From positions 124,001-188,000 of the forward strand of contig NZ_SJXJ01000009.1 of the NCBI RefSeq assembly GCF_004337695.1: 64,000 nt of DNA, read 5' to 3'. This stretch comes from Tenacibaculum sp. M341 (GTDB taxonomy: Bacteria > Bacteroidota > Bacteroidia > Flavobacteriales > Flavobacteriaceae). A program made the position numbers and the translations under genes. The notes beneath the pieces are model-generated. The model did no database searches, was not told the origin of the DNA, and worked only from the letters and a program-made list of their open reading frames with translations. Shown piece after piece: positions 53,015 through 62,819 of the stretch. How positions within the stretch are numbered: the first letter of the stretch is position 1; each line of letters opens with the position of its first letter.

Positions 53015-53454
53015 AATTTGTTTTAGGTTTATTTAGATTATAGATTAAGCTAAATGTATTAAGAAAAAAACTAATAAACAAAAAACATGAAAAACTATGT
53101 GCTGTTTTACAGCTCATTATAGAAATTTAAGTTGATTTTTCACTAAAAAGACATCATTTTTAGAGGCAATTTTTTTTCATAAACAAGTTAAACAAAAAGC
53201 TTTTAAAACACTGAATTGCAACACTTAAAACTTTTAATAAATTCTTTTTTTATTAGTTATAATTCATATGAATCAACTAGATAAAAAAAATTATCATTTG
53301 TTAATTTTTTTTTCAATTATTGAAGAAAATTATGCAATAACAAGGTGATTTTCCCCATTTTTAAACATAAAAAACTGTTAAACTCAATAAAAAACGCAGA
53401 TTTTTAAGATTTTATTTAAAAAAATGATGTTTTAGAGGTATTAAGTATTTCTAA
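53015..53454. other. 440-base AT-rich intergenic region between the TonB-domain paralogues
   Basis: No gene is seen in any frame. It holds the start region of copy 1 but no convincing TAnnTTTG element. Two similar stretches, one with CATCATTTTTAGAGGCAA (about 53150-53170) and one with ATGATGTTTTAGAGGTAT (about 53423-53441), may be remnants of the duplication. Confidence 0.4.
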
Positions 53455-54558
53455 TTATTTCAAACTAAAACTGATTGGAAAGCCATATTTAGCATTTACT
53501 TTTTTACCATTCTTAACAGCTGGCTGAAATCTAGATAGTTTTTTCACTAAGTTTACAGCTGCTTCTTCTAAAACTTCTCCATTCTCAGGACCATCTGTTT
53601 CAATATTTACAATATCACCTTTTCTGTTAACTACAAACTTAATATTTACAATACCTTGTATATCATCATCTAAAGCGCTTTCAGGATAATCAAAATACTC
53701 TTGTATATGCTGAATTAGCTGTCTATTGAAACATTGTATACTTAAATCGTTACCACAAGTTTTAAATTGAGGAATACTCTCTAATTCATAGAAAGCATAC
53801 TTGTTTTCATCTATTACTTCTACTTCCTTTACTTCAACCTTTTTAGTTTCTTTAATTTTGTCTTCTTCAATATTAGATGGCTTAACTCCTGGTATTTTAA
53901 AAGTTATTGGTAATCCATATTTCACAGTAATTGGGGCACCATTGTGTTTACCTGGAATGAATTTTGGTAACTCTTTAACAATTCGCTCGGCTTCCTCTCC
54001 TAATATTTCTCCCTTAAAAGGTGATTTAGACTTAATTTGACTAATATTACCTTCTTTGTCTATTAAAAAATATACATATACTCTACCCTGTATAGCTTCT
54101 TCATAAGCTTTTTCAGGATACTTAAAGTTCTTTCTAATGTGCGCTGTTAATTGCTCTCGGAAACATTTATCTTGATCATCTAAAGAAACTATTTGACATT
54201 CTTTAAACAAAGGAATTTCTTCAACAAAATTGAAAGGAATTATCTTATGACCGCCTGTCTTATCAAATTCAAGCTCATTCATTTTAGATATTTTATCCTT
54301 TAAATTAACTAATTTGTGAGAATAACTATTTGTAACAATACCTGTTGCTTTATCTCTTTTACGTAATATTCTTTTTCTAGAAACTACTTTTACAGAAACC
54401 TTTTCTTCTTCGGTATTATCAGATTTTTCTACGGAACACTTTGTAATGGTATTTAAATCTAAAATAGGTTCTATTTTGTCTTTAGAACACGTTTTAGTTT
54501 GAGCAGAAACATGTGTGTACAGAGATAACGCACACACTATGAGTAGTAATCTACACAT
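53455..54558 (-). CDS. Exported protein with two TonB C-terminal domains (copy 2)
   Basis: A 367-aa paralogue of the previous gene with the same order: signal peptide (ending VSAQ), a basic KVVSRKRILRKRDKATG segment, and two TonB C-terminal domains (about 122-220 and 260-367). Cys pairs lie before each domain (KECQIVSLDDQDKC and KTCGNDLSIQC). An extra charged linker (EEDKIKETKKVEVKEVEVIDE) between the domains is longer than in copy 1. The two genes are tandem duplicates on one strand. A TACATTTG element lies upstream. Confidence 0.82.
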   Translation of the reverse strand: MCRLLLIVCALSLYTHVSAQTKTCSKDKIEPILDLNTITKCSVEKSDNTEEEKVSVKVVSRKRILRKRDKATGIVTNSYSHKLVNLKDKISKMNELEFDKTGGHKIIPFNFVEEIPLFKECQIVSLDDQDKCFREQLTAHIRKNFKYPEKAYEEAIQGRVYVYFLIDKEGNISQIKSKSPFKGEILGEEAERIVKELPKFIPGKHNGAPITVKYGLPITFKIPGVKPSNIEEDKIKETKKVEVKEVEVIDENKYAFYELESIPQFKTCGNDLSIQCFNRQLIQHIQEYFDYPESALDDDIQGIVNIKFVVNRKGDIVNIETDGPENGEVLEEAAVNLVKKLSRFQPAVKNGKKVNAKYGFPISFSLK

Positions 54559-54584
54559 GGTGCTTGGGGATTAGGGATTATGTT

Positions 54585-54592
54585 CAAATGTA
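54585..54592 (-). promoter_or_regulatory. -7 element of TonB-domain copy 2
   Basis: On the minus strand it reads TACATTTG, 26 bases before the ATG. Confidence 0.45.
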
Positions 54593-54763
54593 TAAATTTG
54601 ATATAAATTAAGCAAATAAAATATCAAAAAATGTTTTTTTACTATAAATAGAATAAACTATAAACCAAACGATTACCAATATTTATCACTACGGACTAAG
54701 TATAAAACCTTTTATTACTTCAAAAAAAATATTTTCATAATTTAGTGCTCACAATCTAAATTT

Positions 54764-55384
54764 ATGGCTTCTCAATTAGAAAAACGTTTTGAAAACCTAC
54801 TTATAAAATACACAGATGATACCGACTTCATCAAAAAGTTCTGGAAAAACATTCATAATAAATATTCTGAGAGTCACAGAGCATATCATAATTTAAATCA
54901 TTTAGAAGAACTTTTTAGATACTACGATCAATTTGAAAGCCAATTAGAAACCCCTGATACAATTGCTTTTTCTATTTTTTATCATGATGTTATTTACAAC
55001 ATATGGAAAAAAGATAATGAAGAAAGAAGTGCTGATTATGCTGTTGATGAATTGTCTAAAATTTCTCTTTCCAAAGAAATATTAGAAAATATTCAAGAAC
55101 AAATACTAGCTACTAAAACTCATGAAAGCAGTAATAATGACAGTAAATTACTTATTGATTTTGACTTAGCCATTTTAGGGCAATCTGAAGAAATTTATGA
55201 GAGTTATACAAAAGCTATTAGAAAAGAATATAAACTGATACCTAACTTATTGTATAAAAAAGGTAGAAAGAAGGTGTTATTACACTTTTTAGATAAAAAA
55301 AGTATTTACAAAACTGAAACTTTTGTAAGTCTATATGAAAAGAAGGCTAGAGTTAATCTGAGAAACGAATTAAAAGATTTGTAG
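54764..55384 (+). CDS. HD-domain phosphohydrolase (COG4339-like)
   Basis: A 206-aa cytoplasmic protein of the predicted metal-dependent HD superfamily. The first metal-binding His is in RAYHNLNHLEELF (about residue 46), followed by the HD pair in FSIFYHDVIYN. A later Asp is in LLIDFDLAILGQSEEIYESY. Substrate is unknown; related proteins act on nucleotides. It is in the same direction as the downstream histidine kinase, with an 89-base gap to the kinase start. Confidence 0.84.
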   Translation: MASQLEKRFENLLIKYTDDTDFIKKFWKNIHNKYSESHRAYHNLNHLEELFRYYDQFESQLETPDTIAFSIFYHDVIYNIWKKDNEERSADYAVDELSKISLSKEILENIQEQILATKTHESSNNDSKLLIDFDLAILGQSEEIYESYTKAIRKEYKLIPNLLYKKGRKKVLLHFLDKKSIYKTETFVSLYEKKARVNLRNELKDL

Positions 55385-55473
55385 CCCTTTACAATTTTCT
55401 AAAGTCATATATATTAAGTAATTTGGCTTTCTCAAATTATGTATATACAATTTATAAACAAGATCCTTTTTTA

Positions 55474-57489
55474 ATGAATAAATTGTTGTTGAAGAGTGAA
55501 TGTTTGAAGTTTTTTTGTTGTTACATCCTAGTATTTTTATTTTCAAATAGTGTATTTGGTTTAAAAAAACATGATAGTATAGTTAATACAACTTCTCTCC
55601 AGAAATCTCCTGTTAATACTAAAAGTACTGAAATCTCTCTCGATTCTGGTTGGGAATTCTATTGGAAACAATTAATTAATCCCAATGAATTTAACAACAA
55701 TTACACACACACCAAAGTTTCACTAACAAATTGGACCAATTATAGTCTTGCTGATGGAGAAAACCTTCCTTCTATCGGTTATGCAACCTATCGGTTAAAA
55801 TACACTTTACCTGAAAAAAACAAACACTTATCATTATTTATTCCTGCCATATATGCATCATCAAAAACTTGGATTAATGGTAAGTTAATTTCTGAAATAG
55901 GTAAAGTTGGAACAACACGAAGTGAAACGTTACACAGAAGATACTCACAAATAATTCCTTTAGATACCAATGAAAATCAACTTGATATAGTTATACAAAC
56001 AGCAAATTTTTATCACAATAAAGGAGGAATCGACAAACCTCTTGTTTTGGCTAACAGTGAACACTTAAGCAATGTAAGAGCTAAACGCATTATTGCTGAC
56101 ATGATTTTTATTGGTTGTTTAGGCTTTATTGGGGCTTTCTTTTTATTATTTTATCTTTTTTACTGGAATAAAGATAAAGCCGTATTATTCTTTGCTTTTG
56201 CTTGTATTTGCTTATCATACATGGGTTTAAGCGATAGATATGCTCCTTTAGCTAGAATTTTTGAATCATCTAGCTGGGTTATTCTTACAAAAATAGAGTA
56301 TGTATCTTTATTTTTAGCGGGTACAGCTGCTAGCCTATTTTTTGATAGTATTTTCACCAGTTTTACACATAAAACATATTCTAAAGTTATTAGGCTAAGC
56401 TTTTACACACTTAGTGCTTTAGTCATATTCTTACCTGCTCCACATTTTACAAGGTTTGTGCTACCTTTTTTAATATTAATGATGGTTAACCTGTTATATG
56501 TAACCTTTATTATTATGAAAGCAATTATTGGTAAAAGACACGAATCTATTTTATTACTGGTAAGCATGATTTTAGGAACTGTCGTTTTTTGCATTCACAT
56601 TTTTATATTTTTAGGTAAGAACGCCAATGCAATTATATATGTAAACTTCGGATACGTACTGGTTTTTATGATGCTTTCCATGTTACTAATGAATAGATTT
56701 TCGGATTCTTTTAAAGAGTTAGAAAAAGCTAAAGAATTTGCTTTAGAACAGAAAAAAGAAATCTCTGTAAAATCTAAAGAACTATCAAATGTTAACTTAG
56801 AACTTAAAGAAAATTTAAAACAGTTGGAAAGCTCAAATTCTGAATTAGATAGTTTTAATCATATCGTTTCTCATGATTTAAAAGCTCCTTTAGTAGCAAT
56901 GCATACTTTGGTTACTTTTATTGAAGAAGATTTAGAAGAATCTCTTGATGATAACTCTAAAAATTATTTTGAGTTATTAAAAGGAAGAGTGTCTAAAATG
57001 AGCGCTTTGATTGATGGTCTTTTAGAATATTCAAAAGTAGCTAGAGGTAAAAAACAAAAAAACACTTTTAGCTTTAATGAATTACTAATTGAAGTTACCG
57101 AAATTTTTGACACTAAAAATACTTTTGTTTTACCTGAAAAAGATTCAGAAATTTTTGCTAACAGAATTGAATTAGAACACGTGTTTCAAAATTTAATTAG
57201 TAATGCTATTAAGCATAATGATAAGGAAAAACCTGTTATAACTGTTGGAGTTTCTACATTAAATGAAGAATACCTATTTTTTGTTGGTGACAACGGTCCT
57301 GGTATACCCGAAAAGTACCATCATAAAATATTTGAAATGTTTAGTAAGCTAAATAATAATAGCGAAGTTGAAAGTACTGGTATTGGTTTATCTATCGTAA
57401 AAAAATTAGTTTCTGAAAATAACGGAACCATTTGTGTAGAGTCAGAAAAAGGTTTAGGTACTACCATTAAGTTCTCTTGGAAAATTTAA
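55474..57489 (+). CDS. Sensor histidine kinase with 7TM-DISM-type sensor
   Basis: A 671-aa membrane kinase. It has a signal peptide (MNKLLLKSECLKFF...SVFG) and a periplasmic jelly-roll-like sensing domain (about 55-185: YRLKYTLPEKNKHLSLFIPA, TWINGKLISEIG). Seven membrane helices follow (about 190-405), then a coiled coil (about 415-455). The catalytic part has an H-box (FNHIVSHDLKAPL, His about 467), an N-box (NLISNAIKHND) and G-boxes (DNGPGIP, GIGLSIVKKLV). The sensor has the layout of 7TMR-DISM receptors. No response regulator is adjacent. The ATG at 55474 is preferred to a TTG at 55423 because it starts the signal peptide. Confidence 0.86.
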   Translation: MNKLLLKSECLKFFCCYILVFLFSNSVFGLKKHDSIVNTTSLQKSPVNTKSTEISLDSGWEFYWKQLINPNEFNNNYTHTKVSLTNWTNYSLADGENLPSIGYATYRLKYTLPEKNKHLSLFIPAIYASSKTWINGKLISEIGKVGTTRSETLHRRYSQIIPLDTNENQLDIVIQTANFYHNKGGIDKPLVLANSEHLSNVRAKRIIADMIFIGCLGFIGAFFLLFYLFYWNKDKAVLFFAFACICLSYMGLSDRYAPLARIFESSSWVILTKIEYVSLFLAGTAASLFFDSIFTSFTHKTYSKVIRLSFYTLSALVIFLPAPHFTRFVLPFLILMMVNLLYVTFIIMKAIIGKRHESILLLVSMILGTVVFCIHIFIFLGKNANAIIYVNFGYVLVFMMLSMLLMNRFSDSFKELEKAKEFALEQKKEISVKSKELSNVNLELKENLKQLESSNSELDSFNHIVSHDLKAPLVAMHTLVTFIEEDLEESLDDNSKNYFELLKGRVSKMSALIDGLLEYSKVARGKKQKNTFSFNELLIEVTEIFDTKNTFVLPEKDSEIFANRIELEHVFQNLISNAIKHNDKEKPVITVGVSTLNEEYLFFVGDNGPGIPEKYHHKIFEMFSKLNNNSEVESTGIGLSIVKKLVSENNGTICVESEKGLGTTIKFSWKI

Positions 57490-57547
57490 AATATAATCAA
57501 TCACTTTCAAACTCTACTTCTACTCTATTATTTAATATAAATAAGCA

Positions 57548-57555
57548 TATCTTTG
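57548..57555 (+). promoter_or_regulatory. -7 element of the DEAD-box gene
   Basis: TATCTTTG matches the consensus and ends 19 bases before the ATG. Confidence 0.5.
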
Positions 57556-57574
57556 CCACCAGTAAAAACTATAT

Positions 57575-58690
57575 ATGTCAACAACATTTTCAGCTTTAGG
57601 TGTACGTAAAGATTTTGTAAAAGGATTGAAAGAGTTAGGTATTAAAACCCCTACAGAAATTCAAGAAAGAACTATTCCTTATTTATTAAATGAAAGAACT
57701 GATTTTATTGGATTAGCTCAAACTGGAACAGGAAAAACAGCTGCTTTTGGTTTACCTATACTTCATCAAATAAAACCAAATTCTAATACCATACAAGCTC
57801 TTATTTTATCTCCTACAAGAGAGTTAGTTCAACAAATAAAAAAACAACTATTTAAGTTTACAAAATATGTTGACGGAAAAATATTTGTTGAAGGTGTTTA
57901 TGGCGGTGAAAAAATTGAGAGACAAATTAAAAATTTACAACGTCCAACACATATAGTTGTAGCTACTCCTGGTAGATTAATCGATTTAATTGAAAGAGGA
58001 GAAATCGACTTAAAAAACATTAAAACATTGGTTTTAGATGAAGCTGACGAAATGTTAAGTATGGGATTTAAGTTGGCTATTAACAGAATTTTAAAATATA
58101 CATCTGGAGAAAGAAATACGTGGCTTTTTTCTGCAACAATGCCTGAAGAGATCAAAAAAATAATTAAAAACTACATGAATGTAAATGCCAAACGTGTAGA
58201 GATTAATCCTTCTTCAGTTGTAAATCAAAATATCACACATTTTTACTCTTTAACTACACTGAATGAAAAGTTAGACGCTGTAGTTTCTTTTTTAGAAAAA
58301 AGACCAGATGAAAGAGGTATTATTTTCGCTCGAACAAAAGCTGGTGCAAGAAAACTGAATGAAGAGTTACAAAAAGAAGGTTTTAGTATTGGTGTTTTAG
58401 AAGGTGACATGAAACAAATTGAGCGAGATAAGGTAATGCGTGCTTTTAAAAATGAAAGTTTACAGTATTTAATTGCTACAGATGTGGCTGCTCGTGGTAT
58501 TGACGTTCAAAATTTAAACTTTGTAATTCATTATCAATTACCAGAACAATTAGCATATTATACTCACAGAAGTGGTAGAACTGCAAGAGCTGGTAAAAAA
58601 GGAATTTCTCAAGCTTTTATTTTACCTAAAGAATTAGAGCAAATTCATCAACTAGAGAAAAACTTAAATATTAAGTTTATTAAAAAATAA
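57575..58690 (+). CDS. DEAD-box ATP-dependent RNA helicase
   Basis: A 371-aa RNA helicase with all core motifs: Q motif TPTEIQERTIP, motif I AQTGTGKT, PTRELVQQI, the DEAD box in LVLDEADEMLSMGF, SAT, and HRSGRTARAGKKG as motif VI. It stops just after the helicase core, without the basic or RGG-rich tail found in longer RhlE/CsdA-type members. It probably acts on rRNA or mRNA structure. It is monocistronic, with a terminator after the stop. Confidence 0.92.
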   Translation: MSTTFSALGVRKDFVKGLKELGIKTPTEIQERTIPYLLNERTDFIGLAQTGTGKTAAFGLPILHQIKPNSNTIQALILSPTRELVQQIKKQLFKFTKYVDGKIFVEGVYGGEKIERQIKNLQRPTHIVVATPGRLIDLIERGEIDLKNIKTLVLDEADEMLSMGFKLAINRILKYTSGERNTWLFSATMPEEIKKIIKNYMNVNAKRVEINPSSVVNQNITHFYSLTTLNEKLDAVVSFLEKRPDERGIIFARTKAGARKLNEELQKEGFSIGVLEGDMKQIERDKVMRAFKNESLQYLIATDVAARGIDVQNLNFVIHYQLPEQLAYYTHRSGRTARAGKKGISQAFILPKELEQIHQLEKNLNIKFIKK

Positions 58691-58736
58691 ATTCAAGATT
58701 TTAAAATAGAATTTCTGTTTATTAAAATTTCCAATC

Positions 58737-58768
58737 AAAAAAAAATCGCCGAAATGGCGATTTTTTTT
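58737..58768. terminator. Bidirectional terminator
   Basis: AAAAATCGCC and GGCGATTTTT form a 10-bp stem with a 5-base loop, flanked by A and T runs, between the convergent DEAD-box and DUF805 genes. Confidence 0.88.
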
Positions 58769-58789
58769 GTTTTATATGTACTGAAATAA

Positions 58790-59176
58790 CTATTCTTTTC
58801 CTAAAGAATCAATTTCATTAACATTTCCGATTCCTTTTGGATTTGGTCCCCAATCATTTGGTCCATGCTCACTATCTGTTGCCCACCAAACAATCAATAA
58901 AATAACTCCTATTAAAGGAATTAAGATTAAAAGTAACAACCATCCACTTTTACCTATATCATGCAAACGTCTAGCTCCTACAGCAAGACTCGGTAATAAA
59001 ACAGCAAGAGAATATAATGTTCCTAATATAGCTAATTCTGGTGCTATTGCTAAAGATAGAATATTAATAGCAAGAGAAATCAGAAAGTTGATCAATGTAA
59101 ACATCCAAAACTCTTGTCTCCTTGCTCGACCATTAAAGTCAACATACTGCTTAAGTACTTTTACATACCAATTCAT
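58790..59176 (-). CDS. DUF805-family membrane protein
   Basis: A 128-aa inner-membrane protein of the DUF805 (YhaH) family: FNGRARRQEFWMFTLINFL at the start, four hydrophobic segments, and the motif VGARRLHDIGKSGWLLLL with the conserved His-Asp. A charged tail follows GPNDWGPNPKG. The function is not known. It stands alone between the DEAD-box gene and the MoxR cluster. Confidence 0.9.
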   Translation of the reverse strand: MNWYVKVLKQYVDFNGRARRQEFWMFTLINFLISLAINILSLAIAPELAILGTLYSLAVLLPSLAVGARRLHDIGKSGWLLLLILIPLIGVILLIVWWATDSEHGPNDWGPNPKGIGNVNEIDSLGKE

Positions 59177-59226
59177 AATAAAAAAATTTAGTTAAGTTAA
59201 TTTTTGATAGGTTTAAATGTAAAGAA

Positions 59227-60561
59227 TTAAAATAAACCACGCAATTTTAATTCTAAATATCCATTAATCGTATCTCCTGTTAAGTTTTGAGGTTTGGTTA
59301 AAATTGATTGGATACCATACTTTTTTAATTCATTGGCTATCTGCTTCTTTTCGTACATAAACTTTTCAGCAATTATTTTATCATAAACATCATTTACATT
59401 ATTAGCCTTCTCTTGTACTATTTTACTCAGCTCAGTATTTTTGAAGAAAACAACCAATAAAACATGATTTTTAGCTATAGCTCTTAAATAAGGTAATTGA
59501 CGTCTTAAAGCATCTAGAGTTTCAAAATTTGTATATAAAATCAATAAACTTCTACTCGGAATTTTTCTTTTGATAGAAGCATATAATAAGCTATAATCTG
59601 GCTCTAAGAAATCTGTTTTAATATTATAAAGAGCTTCTGAAATTAAATTCATTTGTGAGTTACGCTGTTCTGCTACAATAATATTATCAATCTTTTTAGA
59701 AAACGTAAACATTCCTGCTTTATCTTGTTTTCTTAAAATAACATTACTTACCGCTAATGTTGCATTGATGGCGTAATCTAATAATGTTATCTTTTCAAAA
59801 TGCATTTGCATAGCTCTACCAGAATCAATAATTGAATAAACCGATTGAGACTTTTCTTCTACATACTGATTCACCATTAACTGGTTACGCTTAGCTGTCG
59901 CCTTCCAGTTTAATGTTCTAATATCATCGCCTGCTACATATTCTTTAATCTGTTCAAATTCTAAAGAGTTCCCTATTCTTCTTATTTTCTTACTTCCGTG
60001 TGCTGTTAAATTATTTGAAATCGCTTTCATATTAAAATCTTTCAACTTTAAAAACGAAGGATAGCATCTAATTTTTTTCTGAACTCCTAATACATACTTT
60101 TTAGTTGCCAATTGCAATAATGAAGAAACATATACATTGGTATTTCCAAAATCATAATCTCCTCTTACATATGGAGTAACATTATAACTTAATTCTTTTT
60201 CTTGCTTCGGATTAAAAACTTCAAAGAGTTTAAAATTTCTATTTTGTAATTGATAAGGAAGCTCTTCAATTAATGAAACATGCGTTTTAACATTATAATT
60301 ATTAACTACTTTTAAGTGAATAGTATTTACATCTCCATTAGATAATCTTTCAGGCAACGTACGTTCTAACTCAACACCTTTCTTTTTTGAAAAAAGTATA
60401 GCAATATCAAAAAGAGTAATTAAACAAATGCTAAACAGTAAGACTTTTGCAAAAGTAAAAAACATAGGAACGAAAAAACCTATAACAAATAGCACAGTAA
60501 CTATTGCTAAAGCATAGAAAAATCGATTGTTTAGAAATAACGAGTTGTATAAGTTTTTCAT
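59227..60561 (-). CDS. DUF58-family (MoxR-associated) protein
   Basis: A 444-aa protein with two N-terminal membrane helices (about 12-55) and a DUF58 domain. The family core is visible at about 200-230: GDDIRTLNWKATAKRNQLMVNQYVEE. A von Willebrand A-like region follows with IIDSGRAM as a MIDAS-like Asp-x-Gly-x-x-like site. It is the last gene of the MoxR cluster, 18 bases after moxR. DUF58 proteins are the usual partners of MoxR ATPases in protein-assembly or metal-insertion roles. Confidence 0.88.
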   Translation of the reverse strand: MKNLYNSLFLNNRFFYALAIVTVLFVIGFFVPMFFTFAKVLLFSICLITLFDIAILFSKKKGVELERTLPERLSNGDVNTIHLKVVNNYNVKTHVSLIEELPYQLQNRNFKLFEVFNPKQEKELSYNVTPYVRGDYDFGNTNVYVSSLLQLATKKYVLGVQKKIRCYPSFLKLKDFNMKAISNNLTAHGSKKIRRIGNSLEFEQIKEYVAGDDIRTLNWKATAKRNQLMVNQYVEEKSQSVYSIIDSGRAMQMHFEKITLLDYAINATLAVSNVILRKQDKAGMFTFSKKIDNIIVAEQRNSQMNLISEALYNIKTDFLEPDYSLLYASIKRKIPSRSLLILYTNFETLDALRRQLPYLRAIAKNHVLLVVFFKNTELSKIVQEKANNVNDVYDKIIAEKFMYEKKQIANELKKYGIQSILTKPQNLTGDTINGYLELKLRGLF

Positions 60562-60579
60562 TCTTTATGATCAATTATT

Positions 60580-61587
60580 TTATCTAGGTATTTCAACAGA
60601 TTCAATTATTTGCTCAATAATTTGTCTGCTTGTAATCCCTTCCATTTCTCTTTCTGGTGTAACAATAACTCTGTGTTCTAAAACTGGAATTGCAGCGTTT
60701 TTAATATCTTCTGGAGTAATAAAATCTCTACCATTAATAGCTGCAAATGATTTTGATGCTTTTAAAATAGCAATAGTTGCCCTTGGTGAAGCTCCTAAAA
60801 ACAAGAAAGAGTTTGTTCTTGTGTTCACTACAATATTCGCAATGTATTCTAATAAATTTTTCTCTACTTTTATTTGAGTAATTAATTTTCTGAACTTTAA
60901 AATTTCTTCTCCAGTAATTACCTTTTCAACCTGATCTAATTTTACATTCTCAACCAAATCCTGCTCTCTAGTAACAATCTCTAACTCCTCAGCTGCTGTA
61001 GGATAATCCACATTAATTTTAAATAAAAAACGATCTAACTGAGCTTCTGGTAAACGATAAGTTCCTTCTTGCTCTATTGGGTTTTGAGTAGCTAATACAA
61101 TAAAAGGCGGATTCATTTTATAACGTACACCATCCATTGTAATTTGCTTTTCTTCCATTACTTCAAATAATGCTGCTTGAGTTTTAGCTGGAGCTCTATT
61201 TATTTCATCAATTAAAACCATATTAGAAAAAATAGGTCCTTTTTTAAATTCAAACTCATTACTTTTTACATTAAATACTGAAGTACCTAAAATATCAGAA
61301 GGCATTAAATCTGGAGTAAACTGAATTCTACTAAAATCAATATCCATAACACGAGAAAGTAATTTAGTCGTCATTGTTTTTGCAACACCTGGTACCCCTT
61401 CTATTAATGCATGTCCATCAGAAAAAATAGCCACAATTAATAAATCGATCATACTTTTTTGTCCAACAATCACTTTATTTAATTGTGTTTTTATCTTATA
61501 TATACTCTCCTGTAATTCAGATACGTCAATTCTATTTTTAAACTCTAATTTATCATTGCTCTCTTGAGGCTGATTCGTTTCTTCCAT
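60580..61587 (-). CDS. MoxR-family AAA+ ATPase
   Basis: A 335-aa AAA+ ATPase of the MoxR family. The Walker A-like motif is EGVPGVAKTMTTK, Walker B is LIDEINRAPAKTQAALFEVMEEKQ, and ATQNPIEQEGTYRLPEAQLDRFLF is the sensor 1 region. Near the C-terminus lies GASPRATIAILKASKSFAAINGRDFITPEDI. MoxR proteins act as chaperones for assembly of specific complexes, often with VWA-domain partners. It sits between the DUF4350 gene (2-base gap) and the DUF58 gene. Confidence 0.94.
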   Translation of the reverse strand: MEETNQPQESNDKLEFKNRIDVSELQESIYKIKTQLNKVIVGQKSMIDLLIVAIFSDGHALIEGVPGVAKTMTTKLLSRVMDIDFSRIQFTPDLMPSDILGTSVFNVKSNEFEFKKGPIFSNMVLIDEINRAPAKTQAALFEVMEEKQITMDGVRYKMNPPFIVLATQNPIEQEGTYRLPEAQLDRFLFKINVDYPTAAEELEIVTREQDLVENVKLDQVEKVITGEEILKFRKLITQIKVEKNLLEYIANIVVNTRTNSFLFLGASPRATIAILKASKSFAAINGRDFITPEDIKNAAIPVLEHRVIVTPEREMEGITSRQIIEQIIESVEIPR

Positions 61588-61589
61588 AA

Positions 61590-62819
61590 TTATTTATTTT
61601 GTAAAAAGTTTTCAATAAGTGTATTTAAACGAACAAGTTCATCTTGTGTACACTCTGACCTTTTGTTTACTGTAATAATTGTATTTATTAAATATGTTGT
61701 TGTATGAACTGTATTTCCTGATTTAGCGGCTAACTTTTCTATGAACTCTTTATTTAAGTTTCTTGTTTCAATATGATATTTGCTTCTTATTTTCTCTAAA
61801 AAGTAAATAATCTTTTTAGTAGCCAAGTTTTTATGATTTTGTTCCCCTTTATACAAGTTTGCTATCGTGTGTATAAAATCTTTTGTTGAATTTTTTAATG
61901 GTTTTACTTCAGGAATGGCACGTTGTTTACGTCTTGCATTAAAAATTAAAAAAGTAAGTAAACCAATAAAAGCAACATACAAAGACCATTTTAAAGATGA
62001 ATGTTGTGAAAAAAAGTTTAAAGCAGAAGTACTATCATTTCTATCTTGATTTCTAGCATTTTCTTTACTTCTTCTTATGTGCGGATCCCATAATGTTAAC
62101 CTATTTGGTAAATATGAAAGAACATTAGACGCATAACTTTTATTTTCATTTAATAAATTATAATTAGTAAAAGCAATAGGTTGTGTATGCAAATAAATAG
62201 AACCATCGTAAAACTTAACTTTAATAAAATTCGGATGATGATCAAACCTACCTACTTTTTGAGTACCTAAAACGGTGGTAGTTACTGGGTCAAAAGATGA
62301 AAAATAATGTCTTCTTATATTTCTATCAAATACATATGAAGTTTCTTTGAATCCTTTATTTCTTAATTTAAAAGTGCTTCTCAATTCTTTTAATTTAGAA
62401 ATATTGTAGGTTAAACTATCAAGATTTGTTGTTTCAACTTTTAAAGTATCCGTTAACCTACTATTCATATAATTTAACGACAAGAAAATATCGTTACCAG
62501 ATGCTACAAAATTCAAAAGTTTATTAATATTTAAACTATCTAAACGATGAGCAATAGACTTTATACATACATAATTAGCATAATCAGCCTCATTATCATA
62601 GTAAACATCATAAAAATAATCTTCTATATGCTTATCTAGCATGGTAAACTGATCTTTACCAAAAAGTTCTTCTCCTTCGTTAGCAATAATATAAGTTCCA
62701 AAAGGATCTTTAGAACGTTCTTTATAGTTTTCATACCAATTTGTTCTAGACGAACATGATGTAAAAACCATTAAAGATATTATGAATGTAAAAAATAATA
62801 TGTTTCTTTTAAAAATCAA
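61590..62819 (-). CDS. DUF4350-domain lipoprotein
   Basis: A 409-aa lipoprotein (lipobox VFTSC, Cys22) with a DUF4350 region near the start (KDPFGTYIIANEGEELFG, VCIKSIAHRLDSLNINKLLNFVASGNDIFLSLNYM). This fold resembles glutamine-amidotransferase-like or ABC-type auxiliary domains. One transmembrane helix lies at about 280-298, then a cytoplasmic helical tail. Such proteins occur only in MoxR clusters and their function is unknown. Its start abuts the DUF4129 stop. Confidence 0.8.
   Translation of the reverse strand: MIFKRNILFFTFIISLMVFTSCSSRTNWYENYKERSKDPFGTYIIANEGEELFGKDQFTMLDKHIEDYFYDVYYDNEADYANYVCIKSIAHRLDSLNINKLLNFVASGNDIFLSLNYMNSRLTDTLKVETTNLDSLTYNISKLKELRSTFKLRNKGFKETSYVFDRNIRRHYFSSFDPVTTTVLGTQKVGRFDHHPNFIKVKFYDGSIYLHTQPIAFTNYNLLNENKSYASNVLSYLPNRLTLWDPHIRRSKENARNQDRNDSTSALNFFSQHSSLKWSLYVAFIGLLTFLIFNARRKQRAIPEVKPLKNSTKDFIHTIANLYKGEQNHKNLATKKIIYFLEKIRSKYHIETRNLNKEFIEKLAAKSGNTVHTTTYLINTIITVNKRSECTQDELVRLNTLIENFLQNK

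Noticed and set aside
55423..55473. TTG at 55423 as the histidine kinase start
   Set aside because: The 17 extra residues precede a proper signal peptide beginning at the ATG at 55474.
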